Shown: in pieces, positions 22,931-35,328 of the stretch
How positions within the stretch are numbered: position 1 is the stretch's first letter
Layout of the letters: each line of letters begins with the position of its first letter
Assembly (NCBI RefSeq): GCF_037975245.1
Contig: NC_092583.1
Coordinates: 1,469,764 to 1,533,763, forward strand
Direction: 5' to 3'
Source: Apostichopus japonicus
Taxonomy: Eukaryota; Echinodermata; Holothuroidea; Aspidochirotida; Stichopodidae
Length of the DNA stretch: 64,000 bases
Position numbers and translations under genes: made by a program
The notes under the pieces: generated by a model
Told to the model about the DNA's origin: nothing
The model's input: the letters and a program-made list of their open reading frames with translations, nothing else
Database searches by the model: none

Positions 22931-24230
22931 AGTTATTGTAGTGCGCGTGCGCGCTACAATATTGGAATTACTGGCCAAGTAAACGATACCTATATGACTG
23001 GACGTTGAAACTAAAAGTTTCATATAGTCTCTGTGCATTTGCAGTTTCAGAGGCTAGCTGCATGTATAGCCAACTTATTCTAAGCCTGTCACGGCGTTCA
23101 CAAGCGCCCTCACTTTGTAGATACCTATACATGACTATACTCCCATGGTGTGTTGTCCGCCCTAAAAATAACACCATGGACAAATGAAACTTTCTACCTA
23201 AAACTGCAAACACTTCACGTGCACTACTAACTGCGCGTTTGCAGGCAAATGCAGTTCTATTTATCTCCCGGATTAGCTTTACAACAAGCTTGTATACAAA
23301 ACCGATGATGGAGAAAATAAGCTACAGCGCTATCCTTTTTGAACCGACGGTCGTTTATTTTGTTATAAATTGTGCCCCCTCCATCTTTTTGCCAAGAGAG
23401 AAAACCCTTGACTCGACGGTAGAGTAAGAAAAATAAAGAAATGTAAGAAAGTAAACAATAAAGTGGTAATGAAAGTCAAGAAATAGGTGTCAGGCCCGTA
23501 CGGAGAGGGTTTGGGGGCAGTGATGGCATTTTCAAGGTCAGAAAAGTGTCTTCCAGCTACCTCAGGGTTGTTATTAGCAAACAAAAATATTCCACGCTAC
23601 CTGGAGCTACCTGAATACAACATGCAACATATACGGAGGATAAAATAGCAGCAATTGCATCAAAAACATGATAACATCTTTTACAGTTGGAAGACTTCTT
23701 CTTCCATTTTTCTATTTTTGGGGGTTTTGGGTTTGTAGCTACGAACAATGTCTCATTTTATTTCCTGAAACATCAAATTATGTATGCATTTGCTTTGATG
23801 ATTGATATAACAAATAGATGACCTTTGAATTACGAATTGCTAAGATTATATGCGAGGACAAAATATACTATGAAGTATTTGCGGAAATTTGGTACCAGGA
23901 CAATTCGTCCGGCCGATCTATATTTGCTGTGAAAGGGGGAGGGGGGGGGTACAAATTTCAGCAGGATGATATAGTGTCCGACCGGACTAAATGTGCTGGT
24001 ACAAATTGTCCCCCGCACACTTTATACAGGGAGACACTCCGTACTGTTACAATATATATATCTCCCACGATCTATAAATACTTTTGTAAGAAAAGTCACA
24101 TAGAAAAGAACCGGGGCACGAAAAAACCAAACAACCGAACGACTGATCCGCTCTCAACCCCATTCCCCTTGTATCGAGACTGTGTGGTCATCGTCAGCTG
24201 TGCATCATGATTCCCCTCGAAAGGGAACAG
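22931..24230. other. intergenic, nothing recognised
   Basis: No conserved protein or RNA recognised. A short alternating GCGCGTGCGCGC patch lies at about 22941-22954. Confidence 0.5.
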
Positions 24231-24274
24231 ATATAATACTACACATGATCTTAGCCAAAAGGCCGAGAAGCGAT
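24231..24274 (-). ncRNA. U2 snRNA 5'-end-like fragment or variant
   Basis: On the minus strand the sequence opens with the U2 snRNA 5' end (ATCGCTTCTCGGCCTTTTGG, then CTAAGATCA) and keeps the branch-site recognition part GTGTAGTAT. It departs from U2 at 'TATATCTGTTC', and further on a UUCCCUUUCGAGGGGAA hairpin replaces the expected Sm-site and stem-loop region. It is most simply a truncated U2 pseudogene, but a divergent U2-like RNA with a new 3' half cannot be excluded. No PSE can be assigned. Confidence 0.6.
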
Positions 24275-27200
24275 CTGTCACAGTAACAGCTCGCTGGCAG
24301 TCCCCATACGATGCAAAATGTTTGAACACATTCGTCACACGGCTGGATGCAGTGTTACCAAGCAACAGATCCTGCTTGTAACATGGTAGTGGACAATAAC
24401 CTTTTGCGAGTTTTCAAAACGCTAGAAAAGAATTTTACTTTTAGCATTGATAATGATATTCATTTTTTTCCTTGCTCAATACATAATTAGTCACTCCTTT
24501 CTGTCAATCTATCGTGGAGTGGAATTTTCCATTTTAACGTAACAACAAAAGAGTCTGCCTCGCCGTGCGAACCTTTCAGTTCAATTGATATTTGGAACGC
24601 CTCCCTTTCATCTATGCGATCCTACTATTGGTTCAAATGTTATGACGTCATAGATAGGCCTTTTCCAACCCAAAATAGCCAATACAAATCAATACGGATA
24701 TATCTAGCACATGGATATTTCACCGTGGACAATTCTGTTTTGAGTTTACAATTCACAAAGCACCTCTCCTTTCAGACGCTCCCGTTTTCGCAACCGAAGG
24801 CAAAGGTAAGCATATGTGTAGATACACTTAATAAAGAGAAATTCACATCAATTTAAGGACATAACAAAAATAAAATGTATCTGCTAAAGAAGTCTTTTTG
24901 AAGTACTGTTCGACGGATCATTTCTAATTGCCAGACGAATTCCAAAATAGTGCGCTGTCACGGTTACTAGCCTCTCTATATGTCTCTGCATGTGTTCCCT
25001 GGTATACATTGCGTGTGCACGCGAGGTGCCTTTTCTGCTCTCTATAATGCTAATTTCATGTTTCAGGTGGAGGAATGACCAAACATTTTTGGCCGTAGCA
25101 AATGGCAGTAACACTTTTTGATCACATGTATCTATCTATCTATCTATACATATATATATATGTACATATATAGGCCTATAGCTATATCTATAGAATTTTA
25201 TTAATTAATCTCCAAAAACTTGGCGCAAGATGGGTAAATTATGTATTTAATGTGCATCTATAAATCTGGCAGACTCTCGAAATATGAGAAGTGCAAGGAT
25301 GGAAGCCTTAGCTATATTCTACGGTGTTTGTAGCAGTTTAATGTTAAACGAATCGAAAAACTTACAGGGAACCATGTGAATAGTAACGACGAGAAATTTT
25401 GTTCCAGTGCTATCCCCTTCCCCGAATACCTTATACCTTGCCCAGCCCCATTCCATACTCTACCTCAGCAGCCCTATCGCTACAACCCCCACCCCCACCC
25501 CACCTCACCCCACCCCAATACTATGTAGCTTTGTGTCAAAACGTGTGCCTCATTCATAACCAGTATAAATCAAATTGCCTTGATTTAAAGTTTAACGTTA
25601 CAAGTTCTTGCTTATATTTTATTATCTCTGAGTGCATTAATTACATGGGTTATTGTCTCAGCACAATTTCACTGTGGGTAGCCATGGGTGTTTGTGTATG
25701 GGGGGGGGTTGATCGGGGGTTGTGTTCGGGGTGGTCGGGGATTGGGTTTGTGAGGGTATGTTAGGGAATTTGATGGTCTTGTAGTCTGTTTTTTCGTATT
25801 CTTAATTAATTTGTTTATTGCTTTGTCTATTTTCTAGCTAATATTCCTTTGTTCAATTTTTTTAAATTCTGATTTGACTTTTTTCTTCATTCTTTTTTGG
25901 GGGGCGGAAGGGGGGGGGGGGGGAGGTTTGAAAGCCCTTCTGGGATTTTTAGTTTGACTTCCTTCTACTTAAATGGCGGTTCATATTATGTTTGGTATTT
26001 TGTGCAAACTTGTACTATTTAATGTTGTAGCAAAAGAAGTAAACGATACGAACGAATGTGCATTTGTGCAACTTGAAGCCATTCAACTGCCTTAATGTGT
26101 GATTTGATACATACCGTAGCTTATATACTATTTGTATAGTTAAAGCCACTTGCAGCGCAGGGCCAAAATGCCAGCCCTTGGCATGGCCTAGGCTACCTAA
26201 TTGAGAGTATTTATATACTTACTCTCTTCGTGTCGCTAAAGTCACTTACCTTTGATCAGGGTTCGGGTTTTTTGTTCCGGACGAAACCTGTTTCATCAAG
26301 AATTGAGATAACGTTTCTTTAAAAGTCTATCTCTATTACAATGTTTGTCACTTCTTAAAGGATTACAAATCAAGGTTATAGTGTCTCTAGAAGTCCATCT
26401 CTGTAAAAAAAAAAAAATTGTCAGTTTTAAATCTTTACCTATACAAGTATACAGTAGGTCTATTGTCTTGTCTTTAATACAACAACTTTGAAAACTCCCT
26501 TTACGTGCAAGTTCGTTGCTTCCCTCCCCTTATGATAGGCAGATAGGCATAGCCTACAGTTTAAAACAGCACTTGACCAGTGTGAAATCTTGAGAATTAT
26601 GGACTTTGACATATACAAAGACTGACATCAGATGTCTTGTCCCGGCTTTAGAAACTTTAACTCATTGGCATTGCCTTCCCATCATATCCCTCCACAATAG
26701 TAATTCTAATATCTCTTTAAGTGCCACGTGAATGTCTTCAACCCCCCCCCCCCCAAATAGGTAGGACCCAAGAACCTACAATTACAGAGCACTGGAACCA
26801 GCTGTAGTGAATTCAATCCAGGACACAGGAAATTATACGCGTTGAAAGAAGAATATATCCTGGCTAGATATAAGCAGGAAGTTGTGTCCAGTTAGGCTCT
26901 ATAGCTCCACTGTCTGTGTTATCAGCTGATTTATTGACAGTTGTAACTGTGCTCTAAGTTCTGTTTACTTCGTAAATTCTCAAATTAATCAGTTAGTACT
27001 CAAAATAATGGTCTTAAAATTTAAAAAGTTATTTTCGCTTATTTGAGTTTCTTTCAATTTTGAGTGGAAGACACTGCAAAGGTAGAAACCTGTTTCTTTC
27101 CATCCGGCGAAAAACATGCCCCCCCCCCACCCCCGCGGTTTTTTCCCCTGGGACGAAACCTGCGAACTAGATTCTACGCCTTGGTATTACGCCTTGGTAG

Positions 27201-28023
27201 TACTACGCCCCGTAGTACTACGCCACGTAGTACTACGCCACTACGCCTTGGTAGTATACTTTATTTTACCAATAGTAAAAAAAAATGTGTATTCTTTTTT
27301 TTTTTATTCGTTTCTTTATAGGACTTTGATTATCAGAATATTTGACGTTGATTCATGACTGATGCAGTCGTGTAAAAGCGGTTTTCAATAACGGGGTTGG
27401 GACGCTGACCCCCCCCCCCCCCGGGAGGTGAGGGTCGCAGCAACTGATTGAGTTTTGTAACAGTTGGTGGGTTGGGAAGCCCTTTAAGTCGAACACCTTC
27501 GAGGCAAGGTCATCATCAGATAATTTGCTAAAAGAGATTTCAAGGAGATAAAAAAAGAAAAAGCAAACACCATTATTGGTATTTTTTGATAATTAAGAGA
27601 TAACTGTCATGAACTACTTCCATCGATATAACTTAAAAGAACATTGGGGGGGGGGCACGGGGGGTGGGCACTGGCACAGATTAAATGCCTGACTGATGTT
27701 TATCACATTTTATGCAGGGCGGCTCATGTCAAGGAATGCAAACATTGTTTACACACTTTACATAATCCATGCCTTACAGAGATTTCATCACATCATCATT
27801 GGGCCTTTTCTATTGTTTTTTTTTTCATTGTTCTCAACGCCATATATGCCCGGGCCACCTCTATATTTTCTTAATCCAATCCTTAATTATCCCAGGTCCT
27901 GGGCTGTATCCCCTATGCCCACCCCCAATTGTCACTGCATGGGATTGACAAGTCTTGCTTAATAATATCAAGCGCATGTACCTTGGACATGTTTATTGGT
28001 GAAGTTAAGGTTATTCATATATC
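24275..28023. other. long intergenic stretch with small repeats
   Basis: No supported gene. It holds a (TATC)n run at about 25130-25147 and G/C homopolymers at about 25490, 25700, 25908-25923, 26741-26754, 27120, 27411-27423 and 27647. A short tandem of GTAGTACTACGCC units occurs at 27193-27240. The open frames are short and compositionally biased. Confidence 0.5.
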
Positions 28024-28047
28024 CATGGAGCTATTAATAGCTCCATG
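28024..28047. repeat. perfect 24-bp palindrome
   Basis: CATGGAGCTATT is followed immediately by its reverse complement. The CCATGGAGCTAT core recurs in the hairpin at 54618-54667, and another CCATGGAGG follows 11 bp downstream here. It may be the joined termini of a small inverted-repeat element. Confidence 0.85.
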
Positions 28048-28985
28048 ATATAACCATGGAGGTAAAAACAGATGATATAACCAACCATATATAGGCAATG
28101 TACCGTATACACTTTTGTGTACTGTTTACTGTGGTATGCATATATGCAGCAATAGCGGCCTATAAGCCTATAGGGCGTTATGTCCGTGTTGTGTACGTCA
28201 GGATTGTTTGGACTGTATGGTCCGATGTTTGCCTTTTATTACGTCACAATAGCCGATTTTATATTGTTCCTGGTTCGGCTTTCAGTCTCCGGAGAGACCC
28301 GTGTAATTTCACACCATTATATTACTGATGACAATACAGGCTGATATATAGTGGAGTGTGGGGCAACCATATACACAGTACAACATTAAAGTTGGATATA
28401 CATGTGACACCAAAACCAGACCAGGGTGACAGGGTCAAGACTCAACCCGGTGATAGCGGATTTACTCTATAGCTAAACAGGATATCCCGTGTAGACATGC
28501 AAATTCAGACACTTTCATAGACAGGAGAAATATTCCAGAAATATTCCAGATAAGATTGTCTGAATGCATCCCCATTTTTGGCTGGCTAAGTCCTCCGTCA
28601 TTCTTTCGAGTGAAACACAGTATATGCTTAGTATATACGGGACTTGCATATACTGCGTATTCAAATTGGGAAGTCCCTGATATAATTAGATGTATTTACA
28701 ACACTCCCCCTTACCTGTCTTTTCTCAAGCCATGCACTTTCTCTTCTAGGTTCACGTGCCAAAATTTCAGAGGATATAGAACCTTGTAGTTGCTTTACAA
28801 ATTTAACTTATTTTAAGTGTTCCATAATGTCGAATATATTATGAAGGGATACATACAGAAATATACTGTAGCTTTCGATTAACACTTCTTCGCCTTCTTC
28901 TTCTTCTTTTTCTATACAGCTTCACCTTCCTTATTCGTTTTCATCCACACCGTAAACTGTTCAGTTCAAACCTCAGCTGCTAAAA

Positions 28986-31900
28986 ATGACGACCGACTCA
29001 TCAAACATAAAACCCATGACCCATGGCACCACCAACGGTATAACCAACGGGGGTACCAACGGCCACCTCAAAGAATACTTGGTGAAGCGGTCCGACCTCC
29101 ACGATAGAATGACGAAAGACTCATCTGGCAAATCCGTCATTGAGTGGTACGACGGGGAAGCTACCCTGTATGATGACGTAAGTATTTATGACCAGGATAC
29201 ACCGCGTACATCTCGAAAATGGAGGTGAGGGGTGCGTGGGGGGGGGGGGTGCGTGGGGGGGGGGTGCGTCGGGGTGGGTGGTAGACTGGTAGTATATGAT
29301 GGCATAAGTATGGGACAGTGGGGGAGGGGGCGCTGGGAAGGGAAGAGTATGACGAAGGAACACATACAACGCCAATAAGGGGAGGGGGAAGTGTCATGGG
29401 TAGGGACGTGTGGAGGGACGTGTGGAGGGAAGGAGAGGTGAACAGGGGGATGAGGAGAGGGGACTGGGTGATGGCAGGGTGTGTGCGGCAGAGATTGTAA
29501 TCGGATTTGTCTCAACGTCAAATGAGAGATTGAAGTATTTGTGTGATACGTGACTGTCTTAGCATGAAGCAAAGTGGTCAGATACCCGCAATGCCAAGTA
29601 AAGCTATACACAAGTGCATTTCTGTGTTTTGTGTCTTGTGTTATACGACCAGGGCTTGTTATACAAACGCCCTGCTAAGATCACGCAATATTTTATCATT
29701 CAGACATTATTTGATATACCCCCCTCAATTTTTATGTACCTTTACTATTATTTATGGTCTAAGATGGTATCACGAATTACAGCTTTAAAAGCAATTTTTT
29801 TTTTTTTTTTATGTGGCCAAATATATATTGGGGCAGCGTTACTGCACTTGCTTTGTACTATACCGACAAATATCAACACGGAAGGAATTTAATGTGAAAT
29901 GGTGAATCTACACTTTGAAAGGACCTTTTGTTCCTTTCTTTCCATTGGGACCTGAAAGTAGGGAACAATATTGGTGACTTTGTCACACACACACAGACAC
30001 ACACACGAACGGGCTAACTTGACGCAATATGGGTAGGCCTATGTGAGAAGCCTATGTGTTATGTGTTAATTATTTTGTTAGACGCTATATCAGATTTTAA
30101 TCTCTTCGTTTCTGCACGAATGGATTAATTTTCTTGCATGTTTACCAGTAATGCATATCTAGTTGAACATTATTCTTGTATTTTGCAACGGGTGGGTGGT
30201 GATGTATGTCCTTTAGGTAGCATGAACCCATCCCATCCTAATACGTAGCCACCGGCCTATACAACTTCATTCGTTTCAGACACAGGTCAATGTTCAGGGT
30301 TTTCTTCGGCAAGCTTTTGATTCCATCAGTAAATTGAGTTTAGTGCTTAGAAAATGTTTACATAATATGTGAATGTAAACAAAGCGATGAGGAGAACACA
30401 ATTAAGTTAAGGGATATCGAGTTTCACCAAACAAAACGCAGTCTTATTGTTGTTGTTCAATTAACTGGACGTTACCGGCATAAAAAAATGGGTTACCCCC
30501 CTCAAAGCTCGTACAACAACAGTGTAGAAACCCGTGGGCATGAAACCCTACGCGTAGCCAATTAATTCTCGTGTGTTATGCGAAGACGGTCATCCATTAG
30601 CTGTAGCCTGCATTGACCCCGTTTAATTTATTGAGAGCCCCAATGTTGTTGGCACAGTTCTAGCATGCAGATGTCCATAGATGTCTATATTGTTTTGTGC
30701 GTTCTTTTCCATGACGTCAATACATGTGCTCGAATAACTGGCTTAAGTATGTGTACAATGCAAGGCATGCCTTTGTTATCGCTAGCTGCTACTTAAAAAT
30801 TGGAGAGGAATATTTCAAACAAATCATCATTCTGATAGTACGTGTACATAACTGTATTGCTTATCTCCGATTAAGGAAGGAATTGCTGGCTTAAAATCAA
30901 TCTAAGGGGGATGTCCGAGAATCCAACATCGAACTTACGCTTAAAAATACAGGACGGGGGGTGGGGTGGGGTGGCAGAAGAGGGGCTAATAGCGTGTTTG
31001 ATACTTTCATGTGTGGGGGGGGGGGGGGGGTGGGGGGGGGGGTGATAGGAGGGAGCTGGCCATTTGTCTCAACCCCTGGAGTGAAACGAATTCAAGAGAA
31101 AAGCTTCAACTTGTCACTTTTGTCTGGGTTGCGAGGGTTGATGGGAAATAAAGCTTGTGACATCCACTTTTCTCTGTACGATATCCACAATTTTGGAAAA
31201 CAGAGTATATATATCCATGCATAGTCAATTTCGTTTTCAATTTTGAAGCTTAACAATAGTATCATGAAACAAATAATAAATGTCTCGTTTGTACTAGATT
31301 TTCACGTTTGAATCATTTTTTTCCCTTCAATCTTTGTGTTTCTCTTCAGCAATTCGAGCATGCTAACTTCATCTACCACAAAGATACAGCGCAGGCGCTC
31401 GCCGATTACGTCAAAGACAGAGGGGCGAAAGTTTTGGATCTAGCTGCTGGCTCGGGCAAAATAGGCCTCCTGGTGAGATATTTTAACATTTTGACCTCCA
31501 CCCATTTTTTCTATTTTTGCAGTGTTTGTGTGTGATGTGAAGGACGAGCAGCAAAAGAAATGGCAAATTATTGTAAATGGCGCAGAGTAGGGGGGGGGGG
31601 TGGGGGGGGGTTCGTTTTCTATTTCCCCGAGCAATATTCGCCGGTTAACCGACATCGATTATTATTCGTCGTAATATTCCGATCAAAACTTAGCAGACTG
31701 TCATCTAGCCAGTGTTAACCTTGGTGCGCTAGTTCATGCGTTATTGCTCGTTTTTCGTCTCTCCATACACCTTCCGGCGTCAAGGAACTCAACATTCATT
31801 GAGACCCAATTTCCACTCAAAAACAAAATGAACTAAAGGGGGAGAGAGAGAGAGGTGGAGAGAGGAAAAACAGACATTGGGCGGCAAAGAAGCTCCTGAT

Positions 31901-33004
31901 TTTCAAAGGCCAGTTTTTGAAGAGATGTGTCATAAATCAAACAAAGATGACGAAAATATTGAAAATCAATTATTGATTATGATAGTACAATGTCGTACCC
32001 ATGAGTCACGGCTTGGCTCAACTTTAAATGTTACAATGAGACAGATTTGTTTGTTTGTCTTTAGCCTTTTTTACGAATTTCCGAGGTTTGAATACGGCTA
32101 CCGCGTCACAAACAATTTAGATTAACAGCGCCATCTGTTAATAGTCCTTTCTTCTGCTGCTTGGTTTGTGGTGTTTCCGCTAATCGGTTAGTCTCGCTTA
32201 CTGTACATCATCGTTAGTTAACAGCCCCTTCCCCCCACTCCCCCACACCCTCCACCCGGCCAATGCCTCCGACCCCTCCCATCCCTCTGATGTATAGTGC
32301 ATATACGAATTTCCTTATATAACTCGCCAAAACAAAAAAGAAACTGAGAAAAAAATACTATGAGAAAAGAGAAGCATGTATCATCCATAGAGTATATTTG
32401 CGTTAAGTTTATGGTAATTCATCAGCAGCAGCCTTAGTTATTATAATTATTTTAATTATTATAATTATTTTAATTATTATAATTATTTTAATTATTATAA
32501 TTATTTTAATTATTATAATTATTATTATAATTATTATTATTCGACTTTAGTCGAAGTCGTTAGGGGTGCATTTGTTGTTTTTCTTTAATATTTAGTTCGC
32601 TTCCAATATTTACTAGGGTTTTTTATACCAGCCAAACTACTCCCGTGTGCGCTGGTTATGTAAAAACGTGGGGATGGGGGTGTGGGTGGGGGTGGCGGCG
32701 GTGGTGTGACGACGGTCAACCAGAATTATGAAAAGTACCTGGTAATTACGGCATACTTGCACAGCTCCCCTTCCTCTATCCACCCCTCCCACTATCATCT
32801 TACCCTTTGTTGCTTTAACCGTTCACGCAGTATAGCTACTGTAGTATTAGTATTATCTTTATTCCTTGCGCACCTCCCAACCCCCTCCCCCGACGAACAC
32901 TGCCCTTTAGAACCTCTCATGTCGTGCTACTATATATAACGCGCCTTCGTGAGCGTGGTCACTCAGTACCTCGCGCACTGAAATATATTATATAGCCTAT
33001 AAAG

Positions 33005-33037
<33 letters not shown>

Positions 33038-33572
33038 AAATATATATATAATATATATTATATATATATATAAAATAAATAAAGATCAACACACTAGGAA
33101 AATTCCACTTCACGAGCGGTCGTGAAGTGGAAGTCTTCTGGTGTGTTGATCTTTATTTATTTAATACATATCTGTCATACCACTTGCTACACATTCATTT
33201 CTTATTTTACGGCTTGGCTTGCTACAGTATAACTGGTAATTCTGTGTAAATTGTCAGATTCAAAGCACCAGGGGTGAACTGTGTACAATCATAACACTTG
33301 GGTTGTATATACGCCCTCATTGACAGTTATAAAAAGTCAGTTTATACGCATTCACACACCAGTAGAATCACTGGTCGAGTGGTACGGACCTCGGTCTGAC
33401 ACAAGGGGTTCGATTCCTGATGAGTCCCAAAAGGACGAACCGGTCGTGAAGTGGAATTTTTCTAGTGTGTTGATCTTTATTTATTTACTATATATCTTTC
33501 ATACCACTTGCTGCACAAGTACACATTCATTTCTATATGTATAATTATATTCTAATAATTAATTTCTATATG

Positions 33573-33607
<35 letters not shown>

Positions 33608-33668
33608 GTATGTATAATTATATTTATAGGCCTATATATATATGTATAATTATATAGATATAGATATA

Positions 33669-33721
<53 letters not shown>

Positions 33722-34208
33722 TATATATGATATATATATCATATATATATATATGTATATATGATATATATAAATATAGACATATGATATATAGATATAT
33801 ATCATATAGATATATATGATATATATATGATATAATATATATATGATATATATAGATATATATGATATATATAAATATCATGTCTGCTTTACTTTACCCC
33901 GTCGTTAGGAATGTTTCTGCTCGACTAGATTTCTTTAAGTTCTGAGAACAGTTCAGTAAACCGTGACTGTATAATTTTAGCCATGAATAGATTTCGTCGG
34001 TGTGGGATTTTTTATTCCGCTTTGCTGCTATTATTTGCTTCGCTTGAGAAAATCTGAGCATCCGCTAAAACAATATCGTTGCCCTTGTACTTGAATATTT
34101 AAACACGCAGACCTTTTTGTTGTGCTTACCGTGTACCTCACGTCATCGCTTTTATGCTGTACCGTTTTTAACGTTTAATCTTTCCTATAGTATAGCATAG
34201 TATATATA

Positions 34209-34258
<50 letters not shown>

Positions 34259-35247
34259 CTATACCTTTAGAGCTGGGCGGGTACCCACCCATTACAAGCA
34301 TTGGTGCTATTTGGTCATAAATTTGATGGGATAAATAGATAGGAAAGTTCCTGTGTATAACCTGGAGTAAATGGTCTTTTCGTTATGGCACCACCACCGA
34401 TATCATTGCCTGCAGGATTGCTGACATTCCCAAAAGCAAAGTCCTGGACCTCCACATTAATTTCCAACGTTGATGGGGGACAATTGGTGCTTTATTTGTT
34501 TCACTTTAAGAGTAATGCAGTTAGGGAAATAAGGTTCAATAGTGGTGACCAACTGACCACTGAATACGTAAACTCACGTGTTTATAATGGTAACAATTGG
34601 AGTTTTCTTGAAAGTCCGAAACCGGCATTTTGCCGTTTCTGTCGATTATTTTAACTTATCTGACAAAATGTATTCGAATTTGGTCCGGTTTTTAATGCGA
34701 AGATCGCCCCGGATACTAATATAACCTTAGGTTATGAAAGACTCCTAGGACACGATTCGTTCCATGTTAGCGTTTCATGATCAGTAATAGCGCCATCTTT
34801 ACGTCACTCTTGCTCGGTAAGATTGTACGAATCCGTGAAGAACATGATACAAATGTGGAAATACCTATTCAAACCCGTTGTGTGTATCTAAGGGATACCG
34901 CATCGGCTATTAATACGATACCATCTTGCCACTTGTTAAAGTCCAATAAATATGAATCCACATTTTCTCAACTGAGGGAGTCATTTGGCCTAAGCATTTA
35001 TGTCAAGCTATGTAAATGATAAACGGTATTTCCTTAAGACTTATAGATCACACTTCATAGCTCATGAAATGGACACATTACTTTTGCCGATACGAAAGAT
35101 AAATAGGAAATTGATTTGCAAGTATTTGAATATGTGCTTAATAATTATTCGTCGACAAAAGTTGGCGAATGGCGAAATTCCTGGTGTAAGGATGGTCCGC
35201 TTGAATGTTAAGACAATGTTCTTCTCTTACAACGGCAAGTCCTTTTT

Positions 35248-35328
<81 letters not shown>

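Noticed and set aside
33624-33881. Ile/Tyr-rich open frame
   Set aside because: It is a TA/GATATA microsatellite.
34385-34654. 89-residue open frame with a faint galectin-like flavour (FHFKSN, VNSRVYNGNNW)
   Set aside because: The key carbohydrate-binding motif HxNPR and WGxEER are absent, and it lies inside an intron with no clear splice sites.
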